A stretch of 64,000 nt of DNA from an uncultured Bacteroidales bacterium (GTDB lineage: Bacteria; Bacteroidota; Bacteroidia; Bacteroidales; P3). Shown piece by piece: positions 41,601-48,634 of this stretch. The position numbers and the translations under genes are program-made. The stretch lies in the NCBI GenBank assembly GCA_905235855.1, contig CAJONE010000004.1:48700-112699 (forward strand), written 5' to 3'. The first letter of the stretch is position 1, and each line of letters begins with the position of its first letter. The notes beneath the pieces were generated by a model. It searched no databases. It saw nothing but the letters and a program-made list of their open reading frames with translations, and had not been told where the DNA came from.

Positions 41601-42820
41601 CTGCTGTTAAGCAGTCGTGCGCTCTCGATTTTCTCATAGTCGGACGAGGCGGCAAAACCTAACCCCTGCATATAGTTCGACACGTTGTTCACACTTCTTA
41701 TGGCCGAAAGGTTGACAAGCTGCATCATGTTGTTGGCACTGTTTCGTGGCAACTGCGACTGCGGACGGTTAGGGTCGCTCCACTGTCCGCGACCTACCAC
41801 GCCAGGGGCATTGGGGTTTGACTCGCCCAAGTCAGTGATGGCCAAAAGGTTGCGGTTTTGTGTCACCGCAGCACCGATATTGGTTCTCCACACCTCCACA
41901 CGAAGTATTTTCACTGGCGAGTTTACAACCGGCAGCGTCTGTAGCGACTTGTTGTACTGCTCGTAAAAATATTGCGAAAGGAAATAGTGACGGTTTTCCT
42001 CATATTCGTCGGCACGTATTTCGAACTCGCGGCTGCTGGCGCCACCCTTCACCTGCATGTTCTCGGTACTGGTTTCCTTTTCGCTTGCCACAGCGTCTAT
42101 TGTCAGTTTTCCAAATTTGAGCTTGGTATGGAATCCGAATAGCTGCTGGCTGCCTTTGATAAGGGTTGTGTTGAGAGGAAACGATATGTCGGCGGCTTCG
42201 AACAGCTGTATGATATCATCCTCCTTGCCTTCGTATTTCAGTTTTATCTTGTTTTCGAAGTCGAAAGTTGCCTGAGTGTTCCAGTTAATGTCGAAATTTA
42301 TGAGGTCGCCAATCTTTGCGTTGAGGCTTATCTGTATGTTCTCGTCGAAATCGAAAGTGGTGACGCTGCGTTTGTTAGCGTCGAGCTGCGGATCCTTGCG
42401 GTAATTGTTGACTACCTGGAAAGTGAGTTCGGCGCTTCCGCTTGGTGTTATCTTGATTTCGGGCTTTCCCAAAAGGCTTTCAAGTTTTCGGCTGATTTCC
42501 TTGAAACCCGGTATCTTGCTCAAAAAACCGCCCGACGACTCCGGTGCTTCCACCGTCTTGTTCGCATCGTGCCAGTAGTTGCGCATCAGCTGATCCATCT
42601 GCCAGTCCTGATATTCGTCGAAAGTCATATACTTCCGACCGAGCACCACATCGCCGACTTTGCGGACCTGAACATAGTCGCCTGTCTCGGGGTCGTATTC
42701 TACGGTAGTGGTTATAGCAGGTGGCACGTATTCGGCACCCATCTGACGCCAAGACGCTGAAACGCTGTCGGTTTGAGCCGATAGCCTCATTGACATCGAC
42801 GCAAGCATAGCGAACAACAA
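35672..42820 (-). CDS. sprA: T9SS translocon protein SprA (Sov)
   Basis: 2382 residues, the size of SprA, the 36-strand outer-membrane barrel through which type 9 secretion cargo leaves. Marks include the N-terminal FDFDENIQISLNAKIGDLINFDINWNTQATFDFENKIKLKY and LFEAADISFPLNTTLIKGSQQLFG, ADDFxGxE-like 'YVDDFEGAESSIDLK', and the C-terminal KGGLTIRFSF ending in phenylalanine. The ORF-track start is a TTG. A basic stretch that would make a better signal peptide (KRSTIRRTLHIR) lies in frame just upstream but has no ATG, GTG or TTG before an in-frame stop at 42866-42868. The gene follows ruvA, the usual neighbour in Bacteroidota. It makes the T9SS sorting domains in this window meaningful. Confidence 0.95.
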   Translation of the reverse strand: MLFAMLASMSMRLSAQTDSVSASWRQMGAEYVPPAITTTVEYDPETGDYVQVRKVGDVVLGRKYMTFDEYQDWQMDQLMRNYWHDANKTVEAPESSGGFLSKIPGFKEISRKLESLLGKPEIKITPSGSAELTFQVVNNYRKDPQLDANKRSVTTFDFDENIQISLNAKIGDLINFDINWNTQATFDFENKIKLKYEGKEDDIIQLFEAADISFPLNTTLIKGSQQLFGFHTKLKFGKLTIDAVASEKETSTENMQVKGGASSREFEIRADEYEENRHYFLSQYFYEQYNKSLQTLPVVNSPVKILRVEVWRTNIGAAVTQNRNLLAITDLGESNPNAPGVVGRGQWSDPNRPQSQLPRNSANNMMQLVNLSAIRSVNNVSNYMQGLGFAASSDYEKIESARLLNSSEYTLNEDLGFISLSQPLSNDQILAVAFQYQVIGDTTVYQVGEMTTDGVNDPNTLVVKLLKGTAIDTKDPKWRLMMKNVYFLKSTQISRDNFRLNVIYEGTNGGVGTGFFVDGPKEGVPLIELLGLDRMDASKQYYYADGVMDWFDSAAFRGGIIQSTTGRIFFPLVEPFGKDMRELLGNGEYADRYCYDSLYTMTRTLAQQYADKNKFYIEGYFTSKVSGEISLGYSVAPGSVTVTAGGVPLIENVDYTVDYTMGTVRIVNESILSSGTPISVSSENNSFSMMTKRMLGLHLNYEFQPELNLGATIMNLYEKPLTQKNNFGEEPTSNTIWGIDFNWKTEMPWITKLVDFLPGISTKAPSNLTLTAEFAHFIPGMTNTGSEDGKVSYVDDFEGAESSIDLKGINYWHLASTPQDAGSENPLFRETELGSGLAYGFNRARLAWYRIDNIFYSSNSPRNIDPDDRSRPYARRIAEQEVFPNKELAAGEVTTVYELNMAYYPEEKGPYNYETDATQYSAGMNSEGKLLDPKSRWGGIMRELDYTDFETQNIQTIEFWLMDPFIEKPDHTGGKLYINLGDISEDILRDGRKSFENGLPTSDQVVGVDTTIWGRVPNAQPVVNAFDNESSSRKYQDIGYDGLSSTHGINDEQSFFADYVSRVGELFGTSSQAYANASSDPSGDDFRYYRSSEYDDNDVKINDRYKFYNNPEGNSSVDQDSPESYSTAATSLPNVEDINRDNTLSDAENYYEYVVEIDPAHMNIGENYIVDIQEARDIELPNGTTTSCKWYQFRIPIREPQRKVGKINGYQSIRFMRMFMKDFEEPVILRFATLELVYGTWRKYTEDLLQPGDYPTGYGETTSLNLGTVNIEENGSREPVPYVLPPGIEREEWYSTSSSYTQLNEQAVSLDITDLASGDARAIYRNTSYDLRYYGKLKMYAHAEKKFAADVMNDGDLVLFVRLGSDYTKNYYEYEMPLKFTDWGTSADDPYAIWPTENNIEIDLQALTDIKTNRNRSIRSGEDLYSSTMLYSEYIDGKKYSVLGRPNLGKVRVIMIGVRNPKGGTEAEMVSRSAIVWINELRLSDYNNKGGWSAMALARTNLADVGNLSLYGAYTSSGFGNLEDKLTDPELVNRLNFQATFDFEIGRMLPEKWGMHIPLYVDWAKEIGSPEYNPLDEDVLLKKDIKTYQSQAERDSIRRITQQRKQTTNLTLTNIRKERVGKAALKPHFYDFENFSFSYAYSGERSSDDDIEHYKKNQHRGGFSYNYSIQQPKQFRPFAKVKAFNNKNFKIFKEFNLIYQPKNLSFSTEIYRDFEETVLRNKSEALIIMKPTYFKQFTWRRDYGFQYDISTNLKLQYDANANARIDEPIGRIETRSASDSIWRSMLHGGTMQNYQHTLQVSYDIPIGKLPYLDFLRLPLTYRTNYSYQGTTEALKSMGSVIENASTFTATASANMQTLYNKFKLIKKAQAPPQPKKNGNKKGKDKDAEKNKLDKKRGMDQNDSVSKALADSLHKAEVAERWRQVGYFGLRFVTGLRSLNVQYSQSGGGHIPGFMGTATIVGVDPRNFGAPGLFVLGKTENVAEELLKNDLLSSDSLLNQPHWITGNRIFSLQASLEPIRHMKIDITATENYSRREEYYYKYNTVEDVVKGPLSPMFSGSYTTTAWAIATAFRKPDQLYNEFLQNRRIVAERLAAANPDPYASGYVLDSVTGERFPAGYSPNQQTVLLTSFLATYMGKDVSKHGFSPFLKMPLPNWSITYSGLGKIEFLKKWFSNITISHKYMSTYTVGNFYTDAAISGLAGYDYGSETVLNPTGDYVSPLSMEGIQITEQFNPLIKVALNMVNSFQVNFSMQRNRTLALSFANNQLTETSRNGITLGAGYRIKDVELHIKMGRLRKDIKSDIVLQFNLTYNSNKTEIRKINQNVSQISSGSKVWMAELSAEYALSTTLTLRLFFQTNINTPFISNAYPNSTTKGGLTIRFSF

Positions 42821-42914
42821 AAGCCGGATATGTAAGGTTCTGCGGATAGTGCTTCTCTTTGTAAATTATATGGTTGGCGGTCTCTGCTGACTTTCAAACA
42901 CTCACTATTGATTT

Positions 42915-43517
42915 CTAAAGCCGCTGCATAGCCAGCTTGATCATCTGCTCTACCGAGAGCGAGTTGTCGATATCGCGCAGCACCTTTTCGACCGCCGGCT
43001 TTGGGAAACCGAGCATTACAAGTGCGGCCTGGGCATCAGTCTTGTTCGGCTGGCCTGCGGCTGTTGGCTGTGGTTCTCCGGCTGCTGAATGCTGATTGGC
43101 AACCGCCGACAGCTGGCTGCCGACAACTTTGTCCTTCAGTTCGAGTATGATTCGCTGCGCAGTCTTTGCCCCTATGCCTTTGACACCCTGCACCACCTTG
43201 GTGTTCTGTGTTGAAATGGCTGCGGCCAGTTCTGAGACGGTAAGCGACGAGAGCATTATGCGGGCGGTGGCGGCTCCGACACCGTTGACCGAAAGCAACA
43301 GACGGAACATCTCACGTTCTTCGTCCGTGAAAAATCCGTAAAGCAGATGGGCATCCTCACGTATGACTTCATGCACCCAGAGTTTTGCTTCAGCCAGCCC
43401 TTTCACAGATGCGTAAGTGTTAAGGGTCACTTCAAGCATGTAACCAATGCCTCCACAGTCTATGACCACCTGTGTGGCAGTGGATGTCGCAATTCTGCCC
43501 GAAATATAATCGTACAT
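42915..43517 (-). CDS. ruvA: Holliday junction branch migration protein RuvA
   Basis: 200 residues from the ATG at 43517 (MYDYISGRIATSTATQVV); the track extension upstream translates only the repeat DNA. Domain I is an OB fold, domain II has the two helix-hairpin-helix motifs (LLLSVNGVGAATARIMLSSL and VQGVKGIGAKTAQRIILEL), and domain III (AQAALVMLGFPKPAVEKVLRDI) binds RuvB. The flexible linker between II and III (SQLSAVANQHSAAGEPQP) comes from low-complexity DNA. ruvA next to sprA is a conserved pair in the phylum. ruvB is not in the window. Confidence 0.95.
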   Translation of the reverse strand: MYDYISGRIATSTATQVVIDCGGIGYMLEVTLNTYASVKGLAEAKLWVHEVIREDAHLLYGFFTDEEREMFRLLLSVNGVGAATARIMLSSLTVSELAAAISTQNTKVVQGVKGIGAKTAQRIILELKDKVVGSQLSAVANQHSAAGEPQPTAAGQPNKTDAQAALVMLGFPKPAVEKVLRDIDNSLSVEQMIKLAMQRL

Positions 43518-43565
43518 AGTGATTGGTGATGTGTGATTGGTAATTAGTGATGTGTGATTGATGAT
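43518..43565. repeat. microsatellite-like 'gtgattggt' DNA directly upstream of ruvA
   Basis: AGTGATTGGTGATGTGTGATTGG and TAATTAGTGATGTGTGATTG nearly fill the gap between the lipoprotein stop (43580) and the ruvA ATG (43517). No normal Shine-Dalgarno is left in front of ruvA. Confidence 0.7.
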
Positions 43566-43579
43566 ATCAAAATTCATTA

Positions 43580-44956
43580 TCATTTGTCAGAGTCTGAGCC
43601 CGCAGGCGACCACCCCCTCCCCTCTGCGGGCGAGCCTGCTTTCAGGCGGTAGTCGTGTTCATCGGGGTTCTCAAACAACGGATTTTCATCGATACAGTCA
43701 GACAACTCAACATTGCTGAGGCGCGACAGCCCCTTCAGCACACAATTCGAGAACGACACATCGAATGCCGTTGACGGATTTCGGTCGACCAGCACCTCAC
43801 TGTCCGAATAGTTTCCGTAAACTATGCAATTGTCGAACATCACAGGACCGAGTTGGCGCAATACAGACTGGCCATCAGAACTCTGATACCAGTTGTTCAG
43901 GACGAGCGCGGGCATTTTGCGGGCTGCGTATCGCCAATAGTCGACTATGGTGGAATTTGATACCGTAGCCCTGCCGCCGTATTGCAAGGCTACCGAGGTT
44001 GTACCACAGTCGGCCACCAACACGTTGTCGGCCTCCAGCCAGGCACCCTGAGCCACAATGCCAGCCGTAGCCTGATGCATAATGACAGTGTTCGAAAGTC
44101 GCAAGGTAGGGTTTTCGTTCACGTTGGTGTCGATAATTATACCTATCGTGCCGTTTTCGATTTTTGCGTGGTCTATCACGTTGTCTTTGCTTCCGGCACT
44201 GAGCCAAACGGCATTCCACTGGCCTGGGAGTCCACGATACCATTCGTCCTGCCGTATCGATGTGAAGAGCACTGGCTGTTCTTCGCTACCAAGAACTTTC
44301 AGCGTGCCGCAATTATAAACCCACAGCATCGCGTCGGGAGCAAAATAGAGCTCGTCGCCCGGCAGAAGGGTAAGCATTGTGGCCGAGTCGACCACTGCCT
44401 GCCCTATTATGACGTGAGGGAGCTGGTGGTTCCAGTTGTCGCAGTCGATAACCGAATAGCTCTGCCCCGACTTGGGGTTATGGTATACGGCATTCCTGCC
44501 ATAGGCCGTAAGAACTATTGAACGACGGGCAACTCCGCCCGTGTGTTCGTACTGCAGGTCGATGAAATCTTCGACAAGGAAAGGTTCGACTGCCGAATTG
44601 GGATTGACATTGACTCTCACGAATATGAAGCAACTGTCGCCTGCCGCAATTTCAAGTCCGCGCACCACCATCGAAGTGTCGCCGTCGATGTTGGCTCTGA
44701 AACGGCTTGTTTGGCCACCTCGGATGCCGACCGCAGAGAAGCGTATGGCGTATTTGCCACAGTTATAGACCTTCACCTGGCGCGTCGTCGAGCCCATAGT
44801 GGTGAAGACGGTGTCGAATGCGAGTGTATCGGTCGAAAAAGACAGTTTTATGTCACTGTCGGCCAACAGCTCGTTTTCCCTCACACACGACATACCGCCC
44901 ATAAATATCAGGGTAACGGCGAAAAAAAAGAATATGGCAAACAAAAGGCGTTTCAT
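43580..44956 (-). CDS. beta-helix surface lipoprotein
   Basis: 458 residues. The lipoprotein signal is MKRLLFAIFFFFAVTLIFMGGMSC. An N-terminal immunoglobulin-like part (SDIKLSFSTDTLAFDTVFTTMGSTTRQVKVYN) is followed from about residue 200 by repeated short strands typical of a right-handed parallel beta-helix (GTIGIIIDTNVNENPTLRLSNTVIMHQATAGIVAQG; VALQYGGRATVSNSTIVDYW). It ends in the common Bacteroidota motif DYRLKAGSPAEGRG. Similar proteins are widespread near sprA/ruvA in the phylum but have no assigned function. No catalytic residues of pectate lyases are evident. Confidence 0.8.
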   Translation of the reverse strand: MKRLLFAIFFFFAVTLIFMGGMSCVRENELLADSDIKLSFSTDTLAFDTVFTTMGSTTRQVKVYNCGKYAIRFSAVGIRGGQTSRFRANIDGDTSMVVRGLEIAAGDSCFIFVRVNVNPNSAVEPFLVEDFIDLQYEHTGGVARRSIVLTAYGRNAVYHNPKSGQSYSVIDCDNWNHQLPHVIIGQAVVDSATMLTLLPGDELYFAPDAMLWVYNCGTLKVLGSEEQPVLFTSIRQDEWYRGLPGQWNAVWLSAGSKDNVIDHAKIENGTIGIIIDTNVNENPTLRLSNTVIMHQATAGIVAQGAWLEADNVLVADCGTTSVALQYGGRATVSNSTIVDYWRYAARKMPALVLNNWYQSSDGQSVLRQLGPVMFDNCIVYGNYSDSEVLVDRNPSTAFDVSFSNCVLKGLSRLSNVELSDCIDENPLFENPDEHDYRLKAGSPAEGRGWSPAGSDSDK

Positions 44957-45062
44957 CAGGTTGCAATCATCCTCACATACAGAGAGAGATACAACAGAAT
45001 AACGTCAAAGGCACACTCTTATTATATACAAGGTTTTGATTTTGGCTGATATCGCTGACCGC

Positions 45063-46298
45063 TTATCTGGTGTACAGATCAAACATGCGGTTGAGGGCAC
45101 GTTGGCAGACAGGGCAGAAGTGGGCATAGTAGTTCATCATGCAGTTGGTTACAGGGCGGTATAGGCCTTTAGACTGATAGCCGGCGCCCTCGTATACGCC
45201 AAGTGGTCCGCAATCTCGTTTGTCGAGACCCTTCGCCGGCTCGGTCGGGACGGGTGTACCCTCGGGCAACATATCTTTCCACTTGCTGTCGAAGTCTTTC
45301 AACGATGTGATATTGGGCTCAACAGGTTCGAACTCGCCCTTGTATATCTCCGTGTAACTGAGATTCTCGTCCACATACTCGTCGGCCAGGCCGCCGATTG
45401 AGTGACCAAGCTCGTGAGGGGTAACCATGTCGCTCATCCTATTGGTCGAACTGACGGCGTAGAAATTGTATATGCCGCCGCCACCGTATTTGTCGTTATT
45501 GACGATGATAAGTATATGGTCGAACGGAACACCATCGAGCAGGTCGTGAAGTTTGAAGAGATTGTCGGTCATCAGGTAGCGGTCGGCACCCAAAGTGCCA
45601 TAATGTGCACCCGCATCGCCGGCAATGCCCCAGATGTTAAAGTCGTCGGCACGGCTGGCAAACGGTTCCTCCGAGAGAATGATTTTCTTGAAACGCTCGA
45701 AGTCTTTCCTCAACTTGGAAGGGTCTTCATTGTCATACCCTTGGGCTACTATAGCAATGTCCACCTTCCAGTTCGAAGCTCCTCTATAGTGCAGTTTTCT
45801 GCCTTTGTGTGCTTTCAGCTTGTGCATTTTGTTCTGCGTCGGGTCGAAATGGAAGACTCCGGTGGTGCGGAACTCCTGGTCGTCACCCCTGTTTTCCATA
45901 ATTATATCAACCGCTTTTTTCGGCATCGGAAGCTGTACAACCTCCTCGTAGGTAACCATCTTGGTTTTGCCATCGTCGGTGCCGCAGTACTCGCTGAAAA
46001 GACTACCGTAGGTACGGCTATATATTATGCGACCACTCTCGCGGTCTTTGACAACTACACGGTAATCACCGTTGTTTATCGGATCTATAAGTTGAGTGAG
46101 CGAACCAGCCCAAAGCCCCGTCTTTGCCACATATCGTGCGAGGCGAACCGACTGCATCTGAGCGTTCCCCACCCGATAATAGTCGACTCGAAGCGTGCGG
46201 TTTTTGAACCACTTCGAAAAATCCGACTCCTGCGCGCAGGCAACACCCGCAAAACACAGCACGAGAAGTGTTACAACGATTTTTTTGCACGTAAACAT
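45063..46298 (-). CDS. M64 family metallopeptidase (IgA peptidase M64)
   Basis: 411 residues with a signal peptide (MFTCKKIVVTLLVLCFAGVACAQ). The N-terminal half is the M64 N-domain (FRTTGVFHFDPTQNKMHKLKAHKGR). The zinc site is TPHELGHSIGGLADEYVDE, i.e. HExxHxxxGxxD, preceded by FDHILIIVNNDKYGGGGIYNFY. The family is named after an IgA-cleaving enzyme from Clostridium; Bacteroidota members are secreted or surface proteases of unknown substrate. The protein ends in MMNYYAHFCPVCQRALNRMFDLYTR with no T9SS tail, so it is probably periplasmic. A -7 box (TAATTTTGC) lies at 46329-46337. Confidence 0.9.
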   Translation of the reverse strand: MFTCKKIVVTLLVLCFAGVACAQESDFSKWFKNRTLRVDYYRVGNAQMQSVRLARYVAKTGLWAGSLTQLIDPINNGDYRVVVKDRESGRIIYSRTYGSLFSEYCGTDDGKTKMVTYEEVVQLPMPKKAVDIIMENRGDDQEFRTTGVFHFDPTQNKMHKLKAHKGRKLHYRGASNWKVDIAIVAQGYDNEDPSKLRKDFERFKKIILSEEPFASRADDFNIWGIAGDAGAHYGTLGADRYLMTDNLFKLHDLLDGVPFDHILIIVNNDKYGGGGIYNFYAVSSTNRMSDMVTPHELGHSIGGLADEYVDENLSYTEIYKGEFEPVEPNITSLKDFDSKWKDMLPEGTPVPTEPAKGLDKRDCGPLGVYEGAGYQSKGLYRPVTNCMMNYYAHFCPVCQRALNRMFDLYTR

Positions 46299-46328
46299 AC
46301 CACTCTTTTTTGAATGTTAAACCTGTTT

Positions 46329-46337
46329 GCAAAATTA
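46329..46337 (-). promoter_or_regulatory. promoter -7 box of the M64 peptidase gene
   Basis: On the minus strand this reads TAATTTTGC, with TTTG about 17 bases further upstream (complement of CAAA at 46355-46358), about 30 bases before the start codon. Confidence 0.5.
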
Positions 46338-46422
46338 CATTTATTTTCTCTCGACAAAAACCATATCTCTGTTATAAGTTGAACGGCGCAGTGTTAATAT
46401 GTTGCGTTTGCTTTATTTTTAG

Positions 46423-46430
46423 TACTTTTG
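46423..46430 (+). promoter_or_regulatory. promoter -7 box of the yciO-like / holin / panC operon
   Basis: TACTTTTG matches TAnnTTTG and lies 34 bases before the ATG at 46465. Confidence 0.5.
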
Positions 46431-46464
46431 CTTTCGATTTCGATCTTTCAACTGTTCATCAGTT

Positions 46465-47085
46465 ATGCTTATAAAGATATACGAAGAGAACCCCAATGTG
46501 CGCGAAGTGAGGCGCGTGGCCGACTGCTTACGCGAGGGCGGCATTGCCGTTCTGCCAACCGATTCGCTCTATGCATTTGTGTGCAGCATGCGACACAAGC
46601 AAAGCGTCGAGAAACTTGCTCGCCACAAGGGATTCACTCTGAAACAGGCAAAATTTTCCCTGCTGTGTGCTGACATATCGCAACTTTCAGAGTATGTGAG
46701 GCCTCTCGACAAGGAAACGTTCGCACTCCTAAAGCGCTCCCTGCCGGGTGCCTCTACCTTTATTTTGGACGCCAACAACAACGTAGGACGCAACTACCAG
46801 AATGCCAACAAGACAATCGGTATGCGTGTACCCGCAAATGCAATTTGCCACGCAATCATAGAAGAAATGGGCGAACCACTTATAGGCACCTCCGTAAGGA
46901 TCGCCGATGCCGACTACGACGAGGAATACCTCACCGACCCCGAACTTATACACGAAATGTTTGCCGACCTTGCCGACATCGTCGTCGACGGCGGCTTCGG
47001 CGACACCGTCCCGTCGACAGTCGTCAACTGTTCAGGGGGCAACATGGAAATAATCAGGCAAGGCAAGGGTGAATTGAACTTATAA
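46465..47085 (+). CDS. YciO-like protein of the TsaC/Sua5 family
   Basis: 206 residues covering the YrdC/Sua5 fold: ADCLREGGIAVLPTDSLYAFVCSM, TIGMRVPANAICHAIIEEMGEPLIGTSV, and a C-terminal IVVDGGFGDTVPSTVVNCSGG. True TsaC enzymes make threonylcarbamoyl-AMP for t6A in tRNA and keep a KRSN set of residues; here the SxN site reads GTSVRI, as in E. coli YciO (STSLML), so this is the YciO subgroup, whose function is not the essential t6A step. It is cytoplasmic and the first gene of an operon with the membrane protein at 47117 and panC. Confidence 0.8.
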   Translation: MLIKIYEENPNVREVRRVADCLREGGIAVLPTDSLYAFVCSMRHKQSVEKLARHKGFTLKQAKFSLLCADISQLSEYVRPLDKETFALLKRSLPGASTFILDANNNVGRNYQNANKTIGMRVPANAICHAIIEEMGEPLIGTSVRIADADYDEEYLTDPELIHEMFADLADIVVDGGFGDTVPSTVVNCSGGNMEIIRQGKGELNL

Positions 47086-47116
47086 TATAGGCGGCAGTTA
47101 GCCAACCGATAAACCC

Positions 47117-47569
47117 ATGAAAATATTTATAGGAAACACCAAACACCGGGGGTGGCGAGGAATTGCCGCACAGTCAGTGGTGCTAACATTGGCTGTGATG
47201 ATTGCGACGTATATAATGCCCGGGGTCGAAATCATCAATATGTGGGCAGCTTTGCTTACGGGTATTGTTATCGCATTGCTCAACCGTTTCGTGCGGCCTG
47301 TGCTTGTTTTCCTGACGCTGCCGTTCACAGCACTGACATTCGGCCTTTTCCTTCTATTCATCAACGCTGTCATAGTTCTGCTGGCCGACGCAATTGTGAG
47401 CGGGTTTTACGTCGATGGCTTTGTGACAGCTCTTTTGTTCGGTTTGCTTCTCACCTTGCTCAACTTTCTGCTCGATCTGCCAAACCGCATCAAGACTCAA
47501 TCCGACAACTCCGACTATTCTGATTATTCAAATTACTCCGACAAATCCGACAATCAAAATACCTTATAG
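47117..47569 (+). CDS. phage-holin-4-2-like (YvlD family) membrane protein
   Basis: 150 residues with four membrane helices (SVVLTLAVMIATYIMPGV, MWAALLTGIVIALLNRFVRPVLVFLTLPF, LTFGLFLLFINAVIVLLADAIV, FVTALLFGLLLTLLNFLLDL). The family is widespread and chromosomal; despite its name it is not tied to a prophage here. Function unknown; Bacillus YvlD relates to envelope stress. The C-terminal tail (SDNSDYSDYSNYSDKSDN) is low-complexity and comes from a short-period repeat that runs to the stop codon, 3 bases before panC. Confidence 0.8.
   Translation: MKIFIGNTKHRGWRGIAAQSVVLTLAVMIATYIMPGVEIINMWAALLTGIVIALLNRFVRPVLVFLTLPFTALTFGLFLLFINAVIVLLADAIVSGFYVDGFVTALLFGLLLTLLNFLLDLPNRIKTQSDNSDYSDYSNYSDKSDNQNTL
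47505..47556. repeat. 'tccgactattctgattat' microsatellite at the end of the holin-like gene
   Basis: The words TCCGACAAC, TCCGACTAT, TCTGATTAT and TCCGACAAA recur with a period of about 9 bases. The same type of sequence (CCAATTATTCAGATTATTCAGA) is found after lptD at 59340-59383. Confidence 0.65.
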
Positions 47570-47572
47570 CAA

Positions 47573-48445
47573 ATGATTACCATAACTACAATTGCGGAAC
47601 TCGACTCCGCTATCAACGAAACCAAAAAGAACAACAAAAGCATCGGCCTCGTGCCCACGATGGGTGCTCTGCACGAGGGACACCTGTCACTCGTCAACCG
47701 TGCACGAAAAGAGAACGACGTTGTGGTGGTGAGTGTCTTTGTGAACCCCATACAGTTTAACAACAAGGAGGATCTTGAGAAATATCCCCGCACATTAGAA
47801 AAAGACTTGGCAATGCTCGAGGCTGCCGGGACAGACATAGCCTTTACACCCTCGGTCGAAGAAATGTATCCCGAACCCGTCACCACGGTCTACCATTTTG
47901 GGGCGATAGAGCAAGTGATGGAGGGTCCGCGGCGTCCGGGACATTTCTCGGGCGTGGCGGTGGTGGTAAGGCGGCTGTTCGAACTCACAAAGCCTGACCG
48001 CTCTTATTTTGGCGAAAAAGACTTCCAGCAGATAGCCGTCATCCGCGAACTGCTTCGCCAAATGAACTCTAATATCGAGATGGTACCGTGTCCCATCGTG
48101 CGTGCCAACGACGGCCTGGCACTGAGCAGCCGCAACATGCGTCTCTCTCCCGAAGCTCGCAATATAGCCCCCGCTATTTACGCCACGCTTATGCAGGCCG
48201 TCGAAATGTCGCAATATGAGGATGTCGACGACCTGAAGCTATGGGTACTCGACACCCTCGCCTCTTTCCATGAAGTTAACAGCCTGCCGGAGGGTCTGCG
48301 TTTTGAACCCGAATACTTCGAAATCGTCGACGACACGACGCTGCAACCAATCGACAACTGGGACGAGGCATCCGGCTCGGTGGGGTGCATAGCCGTATGG
48401 CTCGACGGGGTACGCCTTATCGATATGGTGCGTTTCAGAGGCTGA
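47573..48445 (+). CDS. panC: pantoate--beta-alanine ligase
   Basis: 290 residues. It joins pantoate and beta-alanine with ATP to make pantothenate, the precursor of coenzyme A. Visible motifs: LVPTMGALHEGHLSLV (HxGH nucleotide site), FVNPIQFNNKEDLEKYPRT, RPGHFSGVAVVVRRLF, KPDRSYFGEKDFQQIAVI and LALSSRNMRLSPEAR (the KMSKS-like loop). The length is normal. panD and panB are not in the window. It begins 3 bases after the holin-like gene. Confidence 0.95.
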   Translation: MITITTIAELDSAINETKKNNKSIGLVPTMGALHEGHLSLVNRARKENDVVVVSVFVNPIQFNNKEDLEKYPRTLEKDLAMLEAAGTDIAFTPSVEEMYPEPVTTVYHFGAIEQVMEGPRRPGHFSGVAVVVRRLFELTKPDRSYFGEKDFQQIAVIRELLRQMNSNIEMVPCPIVRANDGLALSSRNMRLSPEARNIAPAIYATLMQAVEMSQYEDVDDLKLWVLDTLASFHEVNSLPEGLRFEPEYFEIVDDTTLQPIDNWDEASGSVGCIAVWLDGVRLIDMVRFRG

Positions 48446-48446
48446 C

Positions 48447-48625
48447 ACATCCTCCATAGCATTATCTCAACAGAAGCCTACCCTCGCCTCTTGCCACCTG
48501 TATGATCACGGCGAGGGCAAGTTTGTGTTGCCCGGCGGCTCGCTTGAACTGGGCATGTATCTCTACACACTCATTACCGACGACGAAATTATAGACACAA
48601 AGAAACTGATGCTGTCAAAATAAAA
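48447..48625 (+). pseudogene. remnant of the C-terminal end of a T9SS cargo protein
   Basis: Directly after panC one frame reads LSQQKPTLASCHLYDHGEGK, then LPGGSLELGMYLYTLITDDE and IIDTKKLMLSK, stop. This matches the last 50 or so residues of a common Bacteroidota T9SS tail type (GMYLYxLIxDGxxIDTKRMILTK). There is no start and no upstream part, so it is a truncated leftover. Confidence 0.7.
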
Positions 48626-48634
48626 ATTGAGTTT

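Noticed and set aside
47117-47569. Holin-like gene as sign of a prophage
   Set aside because: The family is a common chromosomal membrane protein, and no phage genes or integrase are near.
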